From positions 1 to 50,284 of the IMG/VR virus record IMGVR_UViG_3300011114_000542: DNA of 50,284 nucleotides; one strand, written 5' to 3'. Positions 47,301 to 50,284 of this stretch are shown here, in pieces. The translations under genes were made by a program, and so were the position numbers. The notes below the pieces were generated by a model. The model saw only the letters and a program-made list of their open reading frames with translations. It searched no databases and was not told where the DNA came from. The DNA is from a virus. Every line of letters starts with the position of its first letter. Position 1 is the stretch's first letter.

Positions 47301-48750
47301 CTGTGACGTAATTAACACCTTCATAAACAACTGTATCTGTAGTTAAATTTCCAAATGTAACTAGCCATCTTGAGAACGGAACTACGTCTGCCGCTACTGG
47401 ATTTGACGATAATGGCGGGCTAACATCGGCAGGAACATTACAATTAGCACATAAAGATAAATCTCCATGAGATACTAAAGGATATTCTATTTGAGAAATA
47501 GTGACACCGCTTAAATCTAAATCAAACTCTTCTCTCTCAGTTATATTGGCTACAATACTATAGTTCTTATTAGTATTTATAGTTTTACATTTTAAGATAC
47601 TTGCAGGAAATAATGTTAAGTCAGTTATAGTAACTGTACCTAAATTACTTGCTCCTGTGTCTATTATAGTCATTTGAGGGCCTGTTACAGTCTCTTTATT
47701 TGTAATTATAATTCTATAAGGTACATCAGTTACTTGAGTAAACTCCGCGCAAGCTATTTCAATAGTATCAAAATCAGTATCAATATCTGTAACGTTTAAT
47801 TTAACCGACTTACCACTATTAACTAAAGTAGTAGAGGTTCCATTACCAACAAAATCAATATAATCATTTCCTGTTAAATAAGCAGATGAGTTATCCATTC
47901 CTACGTGAATAGGTGTACTTGCATAACTCCACGATGTAACCGCGCCATCATAAGAACTTGATAATCTATAAAAGTAAATATCACTTCCGCAATACTTATT
48001 TCCTGTTCCGTACTCTTGAAATTCTATATTACCAAGTAATCTACTTGGAGTCCAATCTAATAAAGCTAATGGATAGTATTCAACTACTAAAGGAGAACCA
48101 TCTAATATTGTATAAGAAGTATTAACTGCCGTAAATATATTTCCATCCGTTAAACCTGCCCCATAAGCAATAACGTTATGGGTAATAGCACCAGATAATA
48201 CCATGTAAGATTTACCTACTGTTAAGTCTGTTAAACCTGTATAATAAGTTGTAAAAATAGGATTAGCTATATCAAACACTCTAGGCTCATTAAAATTATC
48301 AGTCCAATATACTCGCTGATGTTGGTCATTTTCTCTAAAAGAAAATCCTTCTATCTTGTGAATCTTAGTAAAGTTTAAACTAGCATGGTGGTAATAAGGT
48401 ACATAAGTTCCTGTAAAATCAACTCCTTTTCTAGTAAATGAAATAACACCTATCTCTCCATATCCTGTATTAGTCTCGCTGTTTGTAGAAAATACAACCA
48501 ATTTATCTATAAAAGAAACAAATCCTATTGGCATAGGTTCTGAGGCTAAATTATAGATTATTCCATCGTATATTGGAGTTAAAGTAAGCAATACCTTATT
48601 TCCTTTAGTCATCTCTACAGTGTAGTGGTTGCCATCATAGGAAATAAGCATACCGTTTTTCATGTTTCGGTAAGTGCCGTCAGGCTGTAATATAAAAGAA
48701 CTATCTTGATGAAGTCCTTTGTCAAATGTATTAATAATTGAACCAGCCAT
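44335..48750 (-). CDS. Large tail protein, tail-stabilisation type, 1471 aa
   Basis: Begins MAGSIINTFDKGLHQDSSFILQPDGTYRNMKNGMLISYDG. This opening ('I-I-N-x-F-x-x-G-x-x-x-D-x-x-x-x-L-x-x-x-x-Y-x-x-x-x-N') is typical of the large tail-stabilisation/stem proteins of crAss-like and related Bacteroidota short-tailed phages. The rest is almost all beta ('SFSIVRAERDPIIITQGLLMQ', 'RMRWSEFKTPGELIDSFRVFR', 'QLVGGSALGDATALGVTGVIDR'), compatible with a multi-domain tail hub/fibre. The start overlaps the preceding neck gene (48731-49471) by about 20 bp. The identification is by resemblance, not by structure. Confidence 0.75.
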   Translation of the reverse strand: MAGSIINTFDKGLHQDSSFILQPDGTYRNMKNGMLISYDGNHYTVEMTKGNKVLLTLTPIYDGIIYNLASEPMPIGFVSFIDKLVVFSTNSETNTGYGEIGVISFTRKGVDFTGTYVPYYHHASLNFTKIHKIEGFSFRENDQHQRVYWTDNFNEPRVFDIANPIFTTYYTGLTDLTVGKSYMVLSGAITHNVIAYGAGLTDGNIFTAVNTSYTILDGSPLVVEYYPLALLDWTPSRLLGNIEFQEYGTGNKYCGSDIYFYRLSSSYDGAVTSWSYASTPIHVGMDNSSAYLTGNDYIDFVGNGTSTTLVNSGKSVKLNVTDIDTDFDTIEIACAEFTQVTDVPYRIIITNKETVTGPQMTIIDTGASNLGTVTITDLTLFPASILKCKTINTNKNYSIVANITEREEFDLDLSGVTISQIEYPLVSHGDLSLCANCNVPADVSPPLSSNPVAADVVPFSRWLVTFGNLTTDTVVYEGVNYVTGEVITGGTTYAAIVFTGSGEVRPCTTKNQYTAISDGKRRDNAIQLKTGFWDYKDPAVASHNKGYWSNEKYRFGILFYDMKGNPFYVKYIKGDPTTFDYTFDSIPTKGGLMRKDVVFSTGKDSYSLNPSAINISGLDIPESVMNQISGFSIVRAERDPIIITQGLLMQNVIQTSTTPDRVMPLGICRTDYSIYNNFEVGDGYYVYSMLCPDKQVGYTFPSAVGTIGQNLKEACWINGTQLKTDTEKRTLFTKLFDMSVGGFGTGYDASSPRTLPLQSMNGNGFYELNENDFIADFLGAGTQTYRNNFSPVNVASVTGGYDSTCGGGTAFDPAKDIYSVGCKKIIIKSQFNHFDVLTDYNAPFNGVNEYIYEKMLANFVTNTDPANQYGGVSDSAIANTLYMSCGHFQPINAQVKADTLNGTFATGTYAGENKYTFNNIEVFGGDCFTSLVDLGYGLWDEAFAGTDNAMSYALWFPCEGNVNYNLRHGQKVSNKNMFPSSGTPTGLAWSQSTLSPTVQLESYSYNQGYSTDGNFIKYPSLPLNYKFTGKFDYRMRWSEFKTPGELIDSFRVFRIPDYRDVDGQRGQINNLKSRDSRLFYWQDHSVGYTPILERQLVGGSALGDATALGVTGVIDRYDDIDTFFGNQHQHGLTETEYGYAWFDMRRRAFMVMGIGTKPEEMSMIKGLQVFFNSEFNEGNITSGYKIYNTNDLSVEEAPLLGHGIVGTYDPTFKMTYLTFKYENKDNTAGVISEINRDFTLGYNHILNAFVTFTDCTPAIWHNHNDLVVSANNPKNTKAYNASMASTSFVVGDTVKVANVEYICIKNVTIASYPGTLTPTTGTNPLAPSSNSWVAINKTNEIYLQNFGAELCKFFGKVWDFEQEVVVNFKTDMAVTPQNIQVKTIGANATSIYFDTTSQSASDFDISSTNRNYRFIDESWFSSVALDRLKGRLTDYYVKIKFVHKNYVTNPTVAKNTQRVVQWLKTFFVNRR

Positions 48751-49471
48751 ATTGATTATTTGTTGTCATTCCTTTGTAAAGTCCGCGACCTGCATACGGG
48801 TCATTATATAATTCTGCAATTTCTTCTTTATCTGATTCTGTTAATTCTGCATCTAAAGCTCTTGCGTGGGCGCATAATCTATCCCATTCTCTGTATGCCA
48901 TATTCATTGAATTAATCTCTTGATTACCCTTATTACGTTTTCTCTTCCAATACATATACTGTATATATTCTGATATTGCCGCCACATGGTTTTCTCCTAT
49001 CTTAATAAATCCATCACAATCACTAGCGTATCCATCATACATGATAGTCATCTTAGTTTCGTTTACCTCATAACTAAATACCATCTTATTGTCTTGTATT
49101 TCATAAGGCACCATCCCGCAGTTAGTAGTCTCATTTATACTTCCTGCATCTACTACAATAAAACTATTAGCGTCCATTGTAGTAAAGTTTAAAGAGCCTC
49201 CTATTCTATTTGAGAATATACTTCCACAATTCGGGTCGTGTTCTCCTAAGATAGCACCTCTCATTTTCTTTACATCACAAGGTAATTGTGCTGTACATCC
49301 GCAAATATCTATTACTGCAAACTTTCTTATTACACCTTGTCCACCTATCTCTTTTTCAGCATAAGTAGCCCAAACCATAAATAACGGCAACATAGCATTA
49401 TGGTCTAATGCAAGCATATCACTTGCATCAACTATAGCGTTTTTTATTGATACTAATTTATTAATCGACAT
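48731..49471 (-). CDS. Neck/ring protein, head-to-tail connector type, 246 aa
   Basis: Begins MSINKLVSIKNAIVDASDML. Mixed helix and beta: a helical N-terminus, a beta central part (KFAVIDICGCTAQLPCDVKKMRGAI) and a C-terminal helix 'YIQYMYWKRKRNKGNQEINSMNMAYREWDRLCAHARA', a pattern I associate with ring/gp4-like neck proteins of crAss-like phages. It overlaps its neighbours in the tightly packed operon. Its role would be to connect portal and tail. Confidence 0.7.
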   Translation of the reverse strand: MSINKLVSIKNAIVDASDMLALDHNAMLPLFMVWATYAEKEIGGQGVIRKFAVIDICGCTAQLPCDVKKMRGAILGEHDPNCGSIFSNRIGGSLNFTTMDANSFIVVDAGSINETTNCGMVPYEIQDNKMVFSYEVNETKMTIMYDGYASDCDGFIKIGENHVAAISEYIQYMYWKRKRNKGNQEINSMNMAYREWDRLCAHARALDAELTESDKEEIAELYNDPYAGRGLYKGMTTNNQYGWFNY

Positions 49472-49922
49472 ACGTTCTAGTAATTAATTTTCCTTTTAAA
49501 ATCCCTTCTCTTACTACTTTAGACAAGTCTGAATGCGGTTGAAAGAATATCTTTTTTTTATGTTTATATCTCTTTGTTTCAAATACTATATCGTAAATAT
49601 ATTCTGTAGTACTTAAATTTAACTTAGCTTCTACTACCCTTCCGCCACTGTACATTAACCCTTTATGTAGTAAAGCCATTGCTTTTTTATCTTCACTCCT
49701 CTTTCTTGCCTTAACCCAAATTCTACTTTTAGTATCTAGGTTAACAACCGAACCAACCATTAACTTACTTAAAATCTCCTCTTCTATGTAACTAGTCCAA
49801 ATCTTATTAATATCAGGTGTAGTTATTCTTTGTTTAAATCTTCTTTTAAAGTCCCTCTTAATCAATCCATGTACTCTTGGAGTTGACCACTCTCCTATTT
49901 TTTTATCAGCTAATTTCTTCAT
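49461..49922 (-). CDS. Neck-associated small protein, 153 aa
   Basis: Begins MKKLADKKIGEWSTPRVHGL; basic N-terminal helices (GLIKRDFKRRFKQRI) followed by a compact beta sheet ('KSRIWVKARKRSEDKK', 'YIYDIVFETKRYKHKKKIFFQPHSDL'). It overlaps both neighbours (11 and 4 bp). Position between neck genes suggests a second ring protein or completion protein; no named family. Confidence 0.65.
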   Translation of the reverse strand: MKKLADKKIGEWSTPRVHGLIKRDFKRRFKQRITTPDINKIWTSYIEEEILSKLMVGSVVNLDTKSRIWVKARKRSEDKKAMALLHKGLMYSGGRVVEAKLNLSTTEYIYDIVFETKRYKHKKKIFFQPHSDLSKVVREGILKGKLITRTYVD

Positions 49923-50284
49923 CTGTTAACTACATCATCCGCCGAATCATTCATAGTATCTACAATTTGTTGTTTCTCTATTTGAAACTCAGTAGTTAAG
50001 ATAGATATTACAATTTGTCTAGCCAAGTGAGTCGATACTGGATATGGGTCATTCTCAGTCATCTCTACTTGATAGTTAGTATAGAATACTTGTGAGTTAC
50101 CACTAGCTGTAAATGTAGTTGTAGATGTTCCTGTGAACGTAGCATTAGGTAAGTAATTAACTCCATCGTAAACTACTAATCCTGTTGTTCCTTTTACTGT
50201 ATATGAGTACCCACTCTTAATTCCACCACTAATAACAGGTAGTGTTTTCTTAATCATTAATCCTTCAGTAGTAGCAGGTATCCC
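49919..50284 (-). CDS. Structural protein, 5' end off window (partial)
   Basis: The frame stays open from the internal Met at 50257 to the right edge (adding IPATTEGL-type residues), so the true start is beyond the window. The visible 122 residues contain a beta module 'VKGTTGLVVYDGVNYLPNATFTGTSTTTFTASG', a small domain common in phage virion proteins, and a C-terminal helical stretch (LARQIVISILTTEFQIEKQQIVD). Overlaps the next gene by 4 bp. Probably an early gene of the neck or connector series. Confidence 0.7.
   Translation of the reverse strand, partial: GIPATTEGLMIKKTLPVISGGIKSGYSYTVKGTTGLVVYDGVNYLPNATFTGTSTTTFTASGNSQVFYTNYQVEMTENDPYPVSTHLARQIVISILTTEFQIEKQQIVDTMNDSADDVVNR

Overview
The window is a strongly AT-rich piece of a tailed bacteriophage (or prophage) genome whose host is most likely a member of the Bacteroidota. 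Support for the host: starts are preceded by A-rich leaders (AAAACAAA-type) instead of Shine-Dalgarno sequences, and most recognisable protein families (YopX, NinG, DGR reverse transcriptase, KTSC, the gene-cassette proteins) have the Bacteroidota flavour I know. The right-hand virion module has a giant internal protein, a large stabilisation-like tail protein and neck-ring-like proteins. It resembles short-tailed, crAss-like-type phages more than siphoviruses or myoviruses. Terminase, portal and major capsid genes are not visible and are expected beyond the right edge. Layout: (1) 1-4823, minus strand: small accessory genes, with a partial winged-helix/RepL-like gene running off the left edge, a YopX protein and a GIY-YIG nuclease. 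(2) 4824-5551: a divergent, gene-free region with strong RNA-like structure, including a possible H-type pseudoknot and a plus-strand terminator. (3) 5552-24124, plus strand: early/replication region. It begins with a diversity-generating retroelement (DGR: two variable-protein genes, one template repeat, one reverse transcriptase), followed by a KTSC gene, a tRNA-Gln and structured non-coding DNA. Next come an SF2 helicase, a stretch of four genes separated by long imperfect inverted repeats that look like integron attC sites, a tyrosine recombinase, a helicase loader-like gene, a DnaB-like helicase, an SSB-like protein, NinB-like and NinG recombination proteins, MazG and a GroES-like co-chaperonin. 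(4) 24226-24252: terminator at the convergence point. (5) 24254-50284, minus strand: virion genes, read right to left, with two GIY-YIG homing nucleases among structural paralogues and two secreted or lipoprotein genes with their own promoters. Shared control: at least 13 sites of the form GTAACC-N13-TA(C/T)CGT(T/A) sit just upstream of starts on both strands, often overlapping the previous stop codon. They look like a phage-wide promoter class used mainly by early and accessory genes. A second family, the 18-bp palindrome TAAYTCAANNTTGARTTA, occurs at gene borders and three times lies directly upstream of such a promoter. The two most interesting systems are the DGR, where TR/VR comparison shows adenine-targeted change directly, and the attC-like cassette block embedded in a phage genome beside a tyrosine recombinase.
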